Positions 17,537 to 24,685 of a stretch of DNA of 64,000 nt are shown piece after piece. Under the pieces are notes generated by a model. That model saw only the letters and a program-made list of their open reading frames with translations. It searched no databases and was not told the origin of the DNA. Position 1 is the stretch's first letter. Every line of letters begins with the position of its first letter. Both the position numbers and the translations under genes were made by a program. Origin of the DNA: Micromonospora sp. C31 (GTDB lineage Bacteria; Actinomycetota; Actinomycetes; Mycobacteriales; Micromonosporaceae); the NCBI RefSeq assembly GCF_018070575.1, contig NZ_JAGPXN010000015.1:1-64000 (forward strand), given 5' to 3'.

Positions 17537-17764
17537 GTGGCAACGACGGACGCCGAGCGCGCCGCGACCCGACGCCGCCGGCTGCTCTGGGCGGGCCTCC
17601 TCGCGGTGGCGGGTTTGGTGCTGCTGGCCGTCGGCCTGACCGTCGCCGACGGCACGGCGGCCTGGTTCGAGGTGGCGGTCGCGATCGTGCTGCTGCTCAC
17701 CAGCTACGGCCTGCAGCACGTGGCCCGCCGCGAGACGCTGTACCGCCACGACGAACGTCCCTGA
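17537..17764 (+). CDS. Small membrane protein, two transmembrane segments
   Basis: 75 residues: a basic N-terminus (ERAATRRRR), hydrophobic segments at about residues 14-31 and 38-56, and a charged tail. GTG start with a strong GGAGAGGAG ribosome site. A small membrane-protein gene also lies beside the 5'-3' exonuclease and helY in mycobacteria as I recall, so this is probably a conserved neighbour; function unknown. Confidence 0.8.
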   Translation: MATTDAERAATRRRRLLWAGLLAVAGLVLLAVGLTVADGTAAWFEVAVAIVLLLTSYGLQHVARRETLYRHDERP

Positions 17765-17785
17765 CCCGCCGCGCCGTGCCGCTGG

Positions 17786-17808
17786 GCGTCGGTGGCGTGT
17801 GCCAGGCT
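17786..17808 (+). promoter_or_regulatory. PafBC-type promoter of the 5'-3' exonuclease
   Basis: GCGTCGGTG (17786-17794), exactly 8 nt, then CAGGCT (17803-17808), then 7 nt to the GTG start. The PafBC/RecA-NDp consensus that I recall from mycobacteria is TTGTCRGTG-N8-TANNNT; here 7 of 9 positions of the upstream box match and the spacing is exact. This suggests DNA-damage control by PafBC, encoded at 35.0-37.1 kb. Confidence 0.55.
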
Positions 17809-17815
17809 GTCGGGC

Positions 17816-18757
17816 GTGGCACAGCGACCTCCGATCCTGCTCATCGACGCGCCCAGTCTCTACTTCCGGGCCTACTTCGGCATTCCCGAGTCGGCGGCCC
17901 GGGCCGCCGACGGCAGCCCCGTCAACGCGGTGCGCGGCTTCCTCGACATGCTGGCGAGCCTGATCCGCACCCGCCGGCCCGACCGGATGGTCTGCGCGAT
18001 GGACCACGACTGGCGGCCCGACTGGCGGGTGGCGCTGCTGCCGTCCTACAAGGCGCACCGGGTGGCCCCCGAGGGCGGCGAGGTGGTGCCCGACACGCTC
18101 AGCCCGCAGGTCCCGCTGATCCTGGAGGTGCTCGACGCCGTCGGGATCACCCACGTCGGCGCGACCGGCTACGAGGCCGACGACGTGCTCGGCACCCTCT
18201 CGGTGACGCAGCCGGCCCCGGTCGAGGTGGTCTCCGGTGACCGGGACCTGTTCCAGCTCGTCGACGACGCACGCCCCGTGCGGCTGCTCTACGTCGGGCG
18301 GGGTGTGGCCAAGCTCGACGACTGCGACGACGCCGCGGTGCGCGCCCGCTACGGGGTGCCGGCGGACCGGTACGCCGACTTCGCCGCCCTGCGGGGCGAC
18401 CCCAGCGACGGGCTGCCCGGCGTGCCGGGCGTGGGCGAGAAGACGGCCGCCCGGCTGATCGAGCGCTACGGCGACGTCGCGGGCATCCTCGCCGCCCTGG
18501 ACGCGCCGGGCTCCGGCTTCGCCCCCGGGCTGCGCACCAGGCTCGCCGCCGCGCGTGACTACCTGACCGTCGCGCCGAAGGTGGTCCGGGTCGCCCTCGA
18601 CGTGCCGCTGCCCGAGCTGCCCACCGCCCTGCCGACCGCTCCGGCCGACCCCGACCGGCTGCTGGAGCTGGCGAGCGAGTGGAACCTGGCCGGCTCGACA
18701 CGCCGCCTGGTCGACGCCCTCGCCCAGCGGGCCCAGCCCGCCCCGACGGGGCCCTAG
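17816..18757 (+). CDS. 5'-3' exonuclease (PolI N-domain type)
   Basis: A stand-alone FEN-type nuclease of about 313 residues, similar to the N-terminal domain of DNA polymerase I. Acidic metal-site motifs include YEADDVLGTL and SGDRDLFQL, followed by the helix-hairpin-helix/H3TH GLPGVPGVGEKTAARLI. It would remove RNA primers or 5' flaps during replication and repair. The GTG at 17816 lies 7 nt after a -10 box (leaderless); a GTG at 17792 is also open. A gene of this type also stands near helY in mycobacteria. Confidence 0.92.
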   Translation: MAQRPPILLIDAPSLYFRAYFGIPESAARAADGSPVNAVRGFLDMLASLIRTRRPDRMVCAMDHDWRPDWRVALLPSYKAHRVAPEGGEVVPDTLSPQVPLILEVLDAVGITHVGATGYEADDVLGTLSVTQPAPVEVVSGDRDLFQLVDDARPVRLLYVGRGVAKLDDCDDAAVRARYGVPADRYADFAALRGDPSDGLPGVPGVGEKTAARLIERYGDVAGILAALDAPGSGFAPGLRTRLAAARDYLTVAPKVVRVALDVPLPELPTALPTAPADPDRLLELASEWNLAGSTRRLVDALAQRAQPAPTGP

Positions 18758-18957
18758 CCCGGTCGGCGGCCGCACGGTCCGGCCGGTCACCTCGCCCTGC
18801 CGGGTGTGCGGGTGCACCGACACGGCACTCATGCCGGTGAATGCATGGCGGCGACCCCCGCGCCGGTGGACAGGCCCCCGGCGAGCAGCCGTCCGGCGGA
18901 GAACCGTCCGGTGCCGACGATGGCCAGACCGATGTCGACGGCGACCGACGGTGACGA
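18758..18957. other. Short gap with a possible gene remnant
   Basis: 200 bp. The minus strand carries a short open stretch (about 18835-18950) that encodes small-residue, glycine-rich sequence beginning VAVDIGLAIVGTGRFSAGRL and then stops. It may be the tail of a lost membrane or oxidoreductase gene; I could not identify the family. Confidence 0.3.
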
Positions 18958-21813
18958 TCAGGCTGGGGCGTGGTAGGCCAGCACGCCCCGGTTCACGGCG
19001 CCGATCGCCTGCCGCGCGGTCGACCTGAGCTCCGCCGAGGCGCCGCCGGAGTCGGCGAGCTGGCCGAGCAGGTCGACCACCTGCCGCGCCCACCGGACGA
19101 AGTCGCCGGCCGGCATGTCGCCGTCGATCTCGTGGCCGCTGCCCAGCACCTTCGCGAGCGCCTCGCCGCGCGCCCAGCGGTAGACCGGCCAGGCGAAGCC
19201 GAGGTCGGGCTCCCGGGTGGCGGTGAGGCCACGGGCCGCCTCGTCGGCCTCGATCTCGCTCCACAGCTTGAGCGTCTCGTCGACCGCGTCGGCCACGGGG
19301 CCGCGCGGCAGCGACGCCCGTTCGTCGACGTCGCGGCGGGCCTCGAAGACCACCACGGAGACCGCCGCCGCCAGCTCGGCCGGGGAGAGCCCGTCCCACA
19401 CCCCACGCCGCAGGCACTCGGCGACCAACAGGTCCGCCTCCGTCCAGATCCGGCCGAGCATCCGACCGGCGTCGGTCACGGTCGCGTCGGGCGTCAGATA
19501 GCCCCGGGCGGTGAGCAGGGCCACGATCCGGTCGAACGTACGCGCCAGCGACCCGGTCCGACCGGCCACCCGCTGCCGCAGTTCCTCGGTGTCCTTCTCC
19601 AGGCGGCGACGCCGCTCCGCCCAGCGGGCGTGCTCCTCGCGGTCGGTGCAGGCGTGGCAGGGGTGCCGGCGCAGCTCGGTGCGGAGCTGACCGAGCTGGT
19701 GGTCGTCGCCGACCGCCTGCCGGGAGCGGCCGCCCCGCCGACCGCCGTGCCGGTCCAGCCCGGTGCCGCTGACCTCGGCGGCCAGGTCGCGCCGGGCCGC
19801 CGGCGAGCGGTGGTTGAAGCGCTTCGGCACCCGGATGCGCGCCAGCACCTCGGCCGGGGTCGTGAAGTCGCCGGGGCCGACCCGGCCCGCCCAGCGGTCC
19901 TGGGTGAGCACCAACGGCCGTGGCTCGCCGAACCCGCCGGTGGCCGGGTCGAGCACGACGGCCAGACCCGCCCGACGGCCCGACGGCACCCGGATCACGT
20001 CACCGACCCGCAGCCGCTCCAGCGAGGCCACCGCCGCGGCCTTGCGCTGGCTCTGCCCCTGGCGGGCGATGGCCCGCTCCCGGTCGGCGATCGCCACCCG
20101 CAGCGCGAAGTACTCGTCGAAGTCGCCGTGGTGGCAGGCCGCCTCCGCGCCGTACGCCTCGATGGTCTCGGTGTTGCGCTGCACCTGGCGGGCCAGGCCG
20201 ACCACCGAGCGGTCCGCCTGGAACTGGGCGAACGAGGACTCCAGCAGCGCGCGCGCCGGCTCGGCGCCGACCGTGCCGACCAGGTTGACCGCCATGTTGT
20301 ACGACGGCCGGAAGCTGGACCGCAGCGGGTAGGTGCGGGTGGAGGCGAGACCGGCCACGTGCCGGGGGTCGGTCTCCGGGGACCAGACGACGACAGCGTG
20401 CCCCTCGACGTCGATGCCCCGCCGGCCGGCGCGGCCGGTGAGCTGGGTGTACTCCCCCGGCGTCAGATCGACGTGCGCCTCGCCGTTGTACTTGACCAGG
20501 CGTTCCAGCACGACGCAGCGGGCCGGCATGTTGATGCCCAGGGCGAGGGTCTCGGTGGCGAAGACCGCCTTGACCAGGCCCCGGACGAACAGCTCCTCCA
20601 CGACCTCCTTGAAAACCGGCAGCATGCCGGCGTGGTGGGCGGCCAGGCCGCGCTCCAGGCCGTCGAGCCACTCCCAGTAGCCGAGGACGGTCAGGTCCTC
20701 GCCGGGGATGGCGGTGACCCGCGACTCGACGACGCGGCGGATCTCGGCCCGCTCCTCCGGGGAGGTCAGCCGCAGGCCGGCGGCGAGGCACTGCTGCACG
20801 GCCGCGGCGCAGCCGGCGCGGCTGAAGATGAACAGGATGGCCGGCAGCAGACCCTCCCGGTCGAGCCGGTCGACGATGTCGGGGCGCATCGGGCCGCGCC
20901 AGCGCGGTCCGCGCCGCCCGGCGCCGGGGCCGGCGCTGCGGCCCTCGCCCAGTTCCAGCCGGCGCATGGTGTCGCGGGTGTAGCGCAGCAGCTCGGGGTG
21001 CACGTCGTGCTTGCGGGCGGCGTCGGCGTCGTGGAACAGGTCGAACATCCGCTTGCCGACCAGCATGTGCTGCCACAGCGGGACCGGGCGGTGCTCGCTG
21101 ACCACCACGGCCGTCTCGCCGCGCACGGTCACCAGCCAGTCGGCGAACTCCTCGGCGTTGGACACGGTGGCCGACAGGGAGACCAGGGTGACCGAGGCGG
21201 GCAGGTGGATGATCACCTCTTCCCACACCCCGCCGCGGAAGCGGTCGGCGAGGTAGTGCACCTCGTCCATCACCACGTACGCCAGGCCGTCGAGGGTGGC
21301 CGAGCCGGCGTAGAGCATGTTGCGCAGCACCTCGGTGGTCATCACGACCACCGGGGCGTCGCCGTTGATGGCGTTGTCGCCGGTGAGCAGCCCGACGTGC
21401 TCGGCGCCGTAACGGTCGACCATGTCGTGGTACTTCTGGTTCGACAGGGCCTTGATCGGGGTCGTGTAGAAGCACTTGCGCCGGCGGGGCGGGGCTGCCC
21501 CGCCGCCGGTGGTGGGATCGGCCGCCGTGGCGCCGCCGGTCGCGGGAACCGGCGCGGCGTCGCCGGTGGGGGCGGGCGTCGGCGTGCCGCGCAGCGCCAG
21601 GTGTACGGCGAACTCGCCGACCACGGTCTTGCCGGCGCCCGTCGGGGCGCAGACCAGCACGCCGCTGCCCCGCTCCAACGCCTGGCAGGCCTCCCGTTGG
21701 AAGTCGTCGAGGTCGAACCCCAGGTCGAGGGCGAACTCGTTGAGTGCCGGGAACTGTGAGGCCTGCGCGGCCCGGCGGCGCGCCGCTGCGTACCGCTCGG
21801 CGGGGCTCGACAT
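18958..21813 (-). CDS. helY: DEAD/DEAH-box helicase, Ski2/Mtr4-like HelY
   Basis: A 951-residue superfamily 2 helicase. Walker A is CAPTGAGKT (residues 55-63), the Walker B box is DEVH (MDEVHYLADRFRG), and QLTGRAGRRGID is motif VI. The C-terminal part is the rRNA-processing-arch/DSHCT type found in Ski2-like enzymes. HelY is conserved in actinobacteria and is linked to RNA or DNA unwinding. Residues 77-112, between motifs I and Ia, are a low-complexity Pro/Thr/Gly/Ala insertion. The ATG at 21813 has TAATCT 7 nt upstream and also a GGAGG, so it could be leaderless or classically initiated. Confidence 0.93.
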   Translation of the reverse strand: MSSPAERYAAARRRAAQASQFPALNEFALDLGFDLDDFQREACQALERGSGVLVCAPTGAGKTVVGEFAVHLALRGTPTPAPTGDAAPVPATGGATAADPTTGGGAAPPRRRKCFYTTPIKALSNQKYHDMVDRYGAEHVGLLTGDNAINGDAPVVVMTTEVLRNMLYAGSATLDGLAYVVMDEVHYLADRFRGGVWEEVIIHLPASVTLVSLSATVSNAEEFADWLVTVRGETAVVVSEHRPVPLWQHMLVGKRMFDLFHDADAARKHDVHPELLRYTRDTMRRLELGEGRSAGPGAGRRGPRWRGPMRPDIVDRLDREGLLPAILFIFSRAGCAAAVQQCLAAGLRLTSPEERAEIRRVVESRVTAIPGEDLTVLGYWEWLDGLERGLAAHHAGMLPVFKEVVEELFVRGLVKAVFATETLALGINMPARCVVLERLVKYNGEAHVDLTPGEYTQLTGRAGRRGIDVEGHAVVVWSPETDPRHVAGLASTRTYPLRSSFRPSYNMAVNLVGTVGAEPARALLESSFAQFQADRSVVGLARQVQRNTETIEAYGAEAACHHGDFDEYFALRVAIADRERAIARQGQSQRKAAAVASLERLRVGDVIRVPSGRRAGLAVVLDPATGGFGEPRPLVLTQDRWAGRVGPGDFTTPAEVLARIRVPKRFNHRSPAARRDLAAEVSGTGLDRHGGRRGGRSRQAVGDDHQLGQLRTELRRHPCHACTDREEHARWAERRRRLEKDTEELRQRVAGRTGSLARTFDRIVALLTARGYLTPDATVTDAGRMLGRIWTEADLLVAECLRRGVWDGLSPAELAAAVSVVVFEARRDVDERASLPRGPVADAVDETLKLWSEIEADEAARGLTATREPDLGFAWPVYRWARGEALAKVLGSGHEIDGDMPAGDFVRWARQVVDLLGQLADSGGASAELRSTARQAIGAVNRGVLAYHAPA

Positions 21814-21820
21814 GCCTCCA

Positions 21821-21843
21821 AGATTAATGCGTGCTGCCGACAG
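21821..21843 (-). promoter_or_regulatory. Possible PafBC-type promoter of helY
   Basis: On the minus strand, CTGTCGGCA (21843-21835), exactly 8 nt, then TAATCT (21826-21821), then 7 nt to the ATG. Six of 9 positions of the recalled PafBC box TTGTCRGTG match, including the TGTCGG core, at the correct N8 spacing. Confidence 0.45.
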
Positions 21844-21886
21844 CCACCGGACAAGGCCAACCGGCAGCCGGGTCGGGGGCGGTCGG

Positions 21887-21892
21887 TAGGGT
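21887..21892 (+). promoter_or_regulatory. -10 box of the HAD gene (TAGGGT)
   Basis: TAGGGT, 7 nt before the GTG at 21900. Confidence 0.55.
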
Positions 21893-21899
21893 GCACGAC

Positions 21900-22673
21900 G
21901 TGCCGGATCATGCCGAACCGCCCCACGTCCCGCACGGCGCCGACGACGCCGTCCGCCCCGGTCCGTCCCGCCGGCCGGTGGAGGCGGTCCTGTTCGACTT
22001 CCACGGCACCCTGGCCCAGGTGGAGGAGCCCCGGGAGTGGGTGCTCGCCGCCGCGGCCGCCTGCGGGGTGACGCTGGAACGGATGCGGGCCACCGCGCTG
22101 GCCGACCGGCTGCTGACCGCCGGGCGGGCGGGCGGACCGCTGCCGACCCGGGTGCCGCCCCGGCTGACCGAACTCTGGGCCGACCGGGATCTCTACCCGC
22201 ACGCCCACCGGGGCGCCTACACGGGGCTCGCCGAGACCGTGGACGCGGGCATCGAGGGCTTCGCCGAGGCGCTCTACGAGCGGGTGCTGGTGCCCGAGGG
22301 CTGGTTGCCCTACCCGGACACCGCCCCGACCCTGGCCGCGCTGCGGGCCGGGGGCGTCCGGGTGGCCGTGGTCAGCAACATCGGCTTCGACATCCGGCCG
22401 CACTTCGAGGCGTGGGGGCTGGCCGGGCTGGTCGACGCGTTCGTGCTGTCGTACGAGGTGGGGCGCTGCAAGCCGGACCCGGGGATCTTCCTGCGCGCCT
22501 GCGGGATGCTCGGCGTCGACCCGGAGCGGACGCTGATGGTGGGCGACACCCCGGCCGACGCGGGGGCCGTCGCGGCCGGGTGCGCGGTGCTGGTGCTGCC
22601 GGCCGCCGAGGCGGGCAGGGTCAACGGCCTGGGTGCGGTGCTCGACCTGGCCGGGGTCGGCGATCAGAGCTAA
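21900..22673 (+). CDS. HAD family hydrolase
   Basis: About 257 residues. HAD motifs are all present: VLFDFHGTL (nucleophile Asp), VAVVSNIG (motif II), the Lys in GRCKPDPGIF (motif III), and MVGDTPADAGAV (motif IV). A helical cap lies between motifs I and II. Likely a small-molecule phosphatase or dehalogenase; substrate unknown. The leaderless GTG at 21900 is preferred over an upstream in-frame start at 21831, which would run into the helY promoter. Confidence 0.87.
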   Translation: MPDHAEPPHVPHGADDAVRPGPSRRPVEAVLFDFHGTLAQVEEPREWVLAAAAACGVTLERMRATALADRLLTAGRAGGPLPTRVPPRLTELWADRDLYPHAHRGAYTGLAETVDAGIEGFAEALYERVLVPEGWLPYPDTAPTLAALRAGGVRVAVVSNIGFDIRPHFEAWGLAGLVDAFVLSYEVGRCKPDPGIFLRACGMLGVDPERTLMVGDTPADAGAVAAGCAVLVLPAAEAGRVNGLGAVLDLAGVGDQS

Positions 22674-22720
22674 CAGCACCTCGACAGCGCCGTTAACGCA
22701 CGACGCTAACGCGAAGACGT

Positions 22721-22726
22721 TATCGT
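22721..22726 (+). promoter_or_regulatory. -10 box of the TetR gene, with flanking repeat
   Basis: TATCGT, 7 nt before the ATG at 22734. Just upstream lie CGTTAACG (22691-22698) and GCTAACG...CGTTATC (22705-22724), an imperfect inverted repeat that overlaps the -10 box. This is where a TetR repressor would bind to control its own gene. Confidence 0.5.
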
Positions 22727-22733
22727 CGCTGCC

Positions 22734-23441
22734 ATGATCACCGAGACGCCCCGGGACCGGATCGTGCGGGCCGCCGCCGCGCTGCTCGCCGAGGGCGGCC
22801 GGGAGGCCGTCTCCACCCGCGCGGTCGGCCGGGCGGCAGGGGTGCAGGCACCCACCATCTACCGCCAGTTCGGCGACATGCGGGGCCTGCTGGACGCCGC
22901 GGCCAGCTACGGGCTCGCCGCGTACCTGCACGCCCAGGCGGCCGGCGACCTCGTCGGCGACCCGGTCGACGACCTGCGCCGGGGCTGGGACCTGCACGTC
23001 GGCTTCGGCGTGGCCAACCCGGCGTTCCACGCCCTCATGTACGCCGACCCGCGCCCGGGCGAGACCCCGACCGCGACCCGGGTCGCCGCCGACATCCTGC
23101 GTCAGCTCGTGCACCGGGTGGCCGAGGCGGGCCGGCTGCGCACGGGCGTCGCCGAGGCGACCGAGATGCTGCACGCCACCGCCTGCGGGGTCACCCTCGC
23201 CCTGATCCGGACCCCGCTCCCGCAGCGTGACCCGACCCTGTCGACCCGCACCCGGGAGGCGGTGCTCGCCGCCCTGGTCACCGACTCCGCCGCCGCCCGG
23301 GCGACCTCCCGGGCCGACCGTCCGCTCCGGCACGCGGTGGCGCTGCGCGCCGCCCTGGACACCCTCACCACGGACCTCAGCACCGCCGAACGCGCCCTGC
23401 TGGCCGAATGGCTCGACCGCATGGCCCGGACCAGCCCCTGA
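22734..23441 (+). CDS. TetR/AcrR family transcriptional regulator
   Basis: 235 residues. The N-terminal helix-turn-helix is clear: DRIVRAAAALLAEGGREAVSTRAVGRAAGVQAPTIYRQFGD, residues 6-47 (given in two parts: the sensor helix up to GGREAVS, then the recognition segment APTIYRQFGD). The ligand domain is not assignable to a known drug class. The leaderless ATG and an imperfect inverted repeat over the -10 box suggest autorepression. Its target genes are not obvious; the HAD gene upstream and the kinase gene downstream are candidates. Confidence 0.9.
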   Translation: MITETPRDRIVRAAAALLAEGGREAVSTRAVGRAAGVQAPTIYRQFGDMRGLLDAAASYGLAAYLHAQAAGDLVGDPVDDLRRGWDLHVGFGVANPAFHALMYADPRPGETPTATRVAADILRQLVHRVAEAGRLRTGVAEATEMLHATACGVTLALIRTPLPQRDPTLSTRTREAVLAALVTDSAAARATSRADRPLRHAVALRAALDTLTTDLSTAERALLAEWLDRMARTSP

Positions 23442-23442
23442 C

Positions 23443-23503
23443 CGCGGTGGGCCGGGCGATCGGGTTCGGCTCGGCGTTGCTGGCGGTGTTCGCGGCGTCG
23501 CTG
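23443..23503 (+). repeat. Exact 61-bp copy of an internal fxsA segment
   Basis: These 61 bases are identical to the coding strand of fxsA (448-508 on the minus strand), which encodes AVGRAIGFGSALLAVFAASL. Identity stops abruptly on both sides. The copy lies 2 bp after the TetR stop and before the kinase gene, with no start signal of its own, so it is a stray fragment rather than a gene. Confidence 0.9.
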
Positions 23504-23526
23504 CGCAAGGCGGGGGCGGGAGGCGG

Positions 23527-24453
23527 TCAGCACAGGAGGTGGAGGGCGGCGGGGGTGGCCGTCACGGTCAGCGGAAGGGGCAGGGCCCGCTCGCCGTCGG
23601 CGTACGTGGTGATGCCCTCGGCGCCCAGCTCGACCGTGCGGGCGCGGTAGCTGCGCACCAGCGGGTGCGCCACGTGGGTGCCCCGGTAGATGCGCGGCTT
23701 GACCCGCATCAGGGTGCGCCGGTCGAACGCGCCGCCCACCACCACGTCGAGCAGGCCGTCGGTAGGGTCCGCGTCCGGGCAGATCCGCATGCCGCCGCCG
23801 TAGCTGGCGCAGTTGCCCACCGCCACCAGGACGGCGTCCACCTCGTGCGGCACGCCGTCGAGGCGCAGCGTGTAGCGGCGCGGGCGCAGCCGGGCCAGTT
23901 CCACCAGGACCGCCAGGTCGTAGCGGCGGGGACCGCTCGGCCAGCGCATCCGGTTGGCGCGCTCGTTGACGATCGCGTCGAAGCCGGCCGCGAGCACCGC
24001 CCCGTACCACCGACGCGCGCCGTCGGCCCCCGTCATCCGCGCCAGATCCACCGCGCGGGTGCGGCCGTCGCGCAGCGCCGCCGCGATGACGTCGACGGCG
24101 GCGAGCGGGTCGGCCGGGAAGCCGGTGTCGGCCGCGAAGTCGTTGCCGGTGCCGGCGGGCACCGGGCCGAACGGCACGCCCGTGCCGGCCAACGCCTGCA
24201 CCGCGCGGTGCACGGTCCCGTCGCCGCCGACCACGACCAGGGCCGACGCGCCGTCACGCACGGCCGCGCGGCAGGCCGCCTCGGCCTCGTCGGCGGTGTG
24301 CGCGCGCAGCGGGCGTACGGGGCGGCCGGTGGCCGCGAGCCGACGCAGCACCTGCGGCAGCAACCCCCGGTGCCGGCCCCGGCCCGCGGTCGGGTTGGCC
24401 AGCACGGCGACGGGCCCGTCGACGGCGACGGAGGAGTGATCGTCTGCGGTCAC
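23527..24453 (-). CDS. Diacylglycerol/lipid kinase family protein
   Basis: About 308 residues of the DAGK catalytic family. VLANPTAGRGRH near the N-terminus, the ATP-binding GGDGTVHRAVQAL and the following PAGTGNDFA are diagnostic. Such enzymes phosphorylate diacylglycerol or a related lipid and feed phospholipid recycling. The GTG at 24453 lies 7 nt after TACGGT (leaderless); the open frame extends to 24579 without a supporting signal. Confidence 0.88.
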   Translation of the reverse strand: MTADDHSSVAVDGPVAVLANPTAGRGRHRGLLPQVLRRLAATGRPVRPLRAHTADEAEAACRAAVRDGASALVVVGGDGTVHRAVQALAGTGVPFGPVPAGTGNDFAADTGFPADPLAAVDVIAAALRDGRTRAVDLARMTGADGARRWYGAVLAAGFDAIVNERANRMRWPSGPRRYDLAVLVELARLRPRRYTLRLDGVPHEVDAVLVAVGNCASYGGGMRICPDADPTDGLLDVVVGGAFDRRTLMRVKPRIYRGTHVAHPLVRSYRARTVELGAEGITTYADGERALPLPLTVTATPAALHLLC

Positions 24454-24460
24454 GGCGAGC

Positions 24461-24466
24461 ACCGTA
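24461..24466 (-). promoter_or_regulatory. -10 box of the lipid kinase gene (TACGGT)
   Basis: TACGGT on the minus strand, 7 nt before the GTG at 24453. Confidence 0.55.
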
Positions 24467-24540
24467 CCGCCCCCGGGCCGGGCCGGCGCCCCGCACGCTC
24501 CACGGCCGGCGGCCCGCGGCGGGGCACCGCGCACCCGGGC

Positions 24541-24685
24541 ACAACTGACTTTTGTCATGGCCGACCGTGCGGCACGCATTCGTCGTCATGACTGAACGCA
24601 CTGGAATCGCCATGGCCCGAACGGACAGACTCATCTCCATCAGCAGGACGAAGACATCGACCGAACAGCGGAGGGAGTGGTCACC
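24541..24685 (+). promoter_or_regulatory. Upstream region of the lanthipeptide operon
   Basis: This stretch is less GC-rich than its surroundings. It contains TTTTGTCATGG (24550-24560) and the perfect palindrome GTCATGAC (24585-24592). These are plausible sites for the operon promoter and for a NarL-type activator, but no known RamR motif could be confirmed. The LanKC ribosome site GGAGGG is at 24670-24675. Confidence 0.4.

Noticed and set aside
16334..19417. Minus-strand open frame spanning DUF4037, the exonuclease antisense and the helY tail
   Set aside because: Only the last 362 codons are a real protein; the remainder is antisense to the exonuclease and out of frame with helY.
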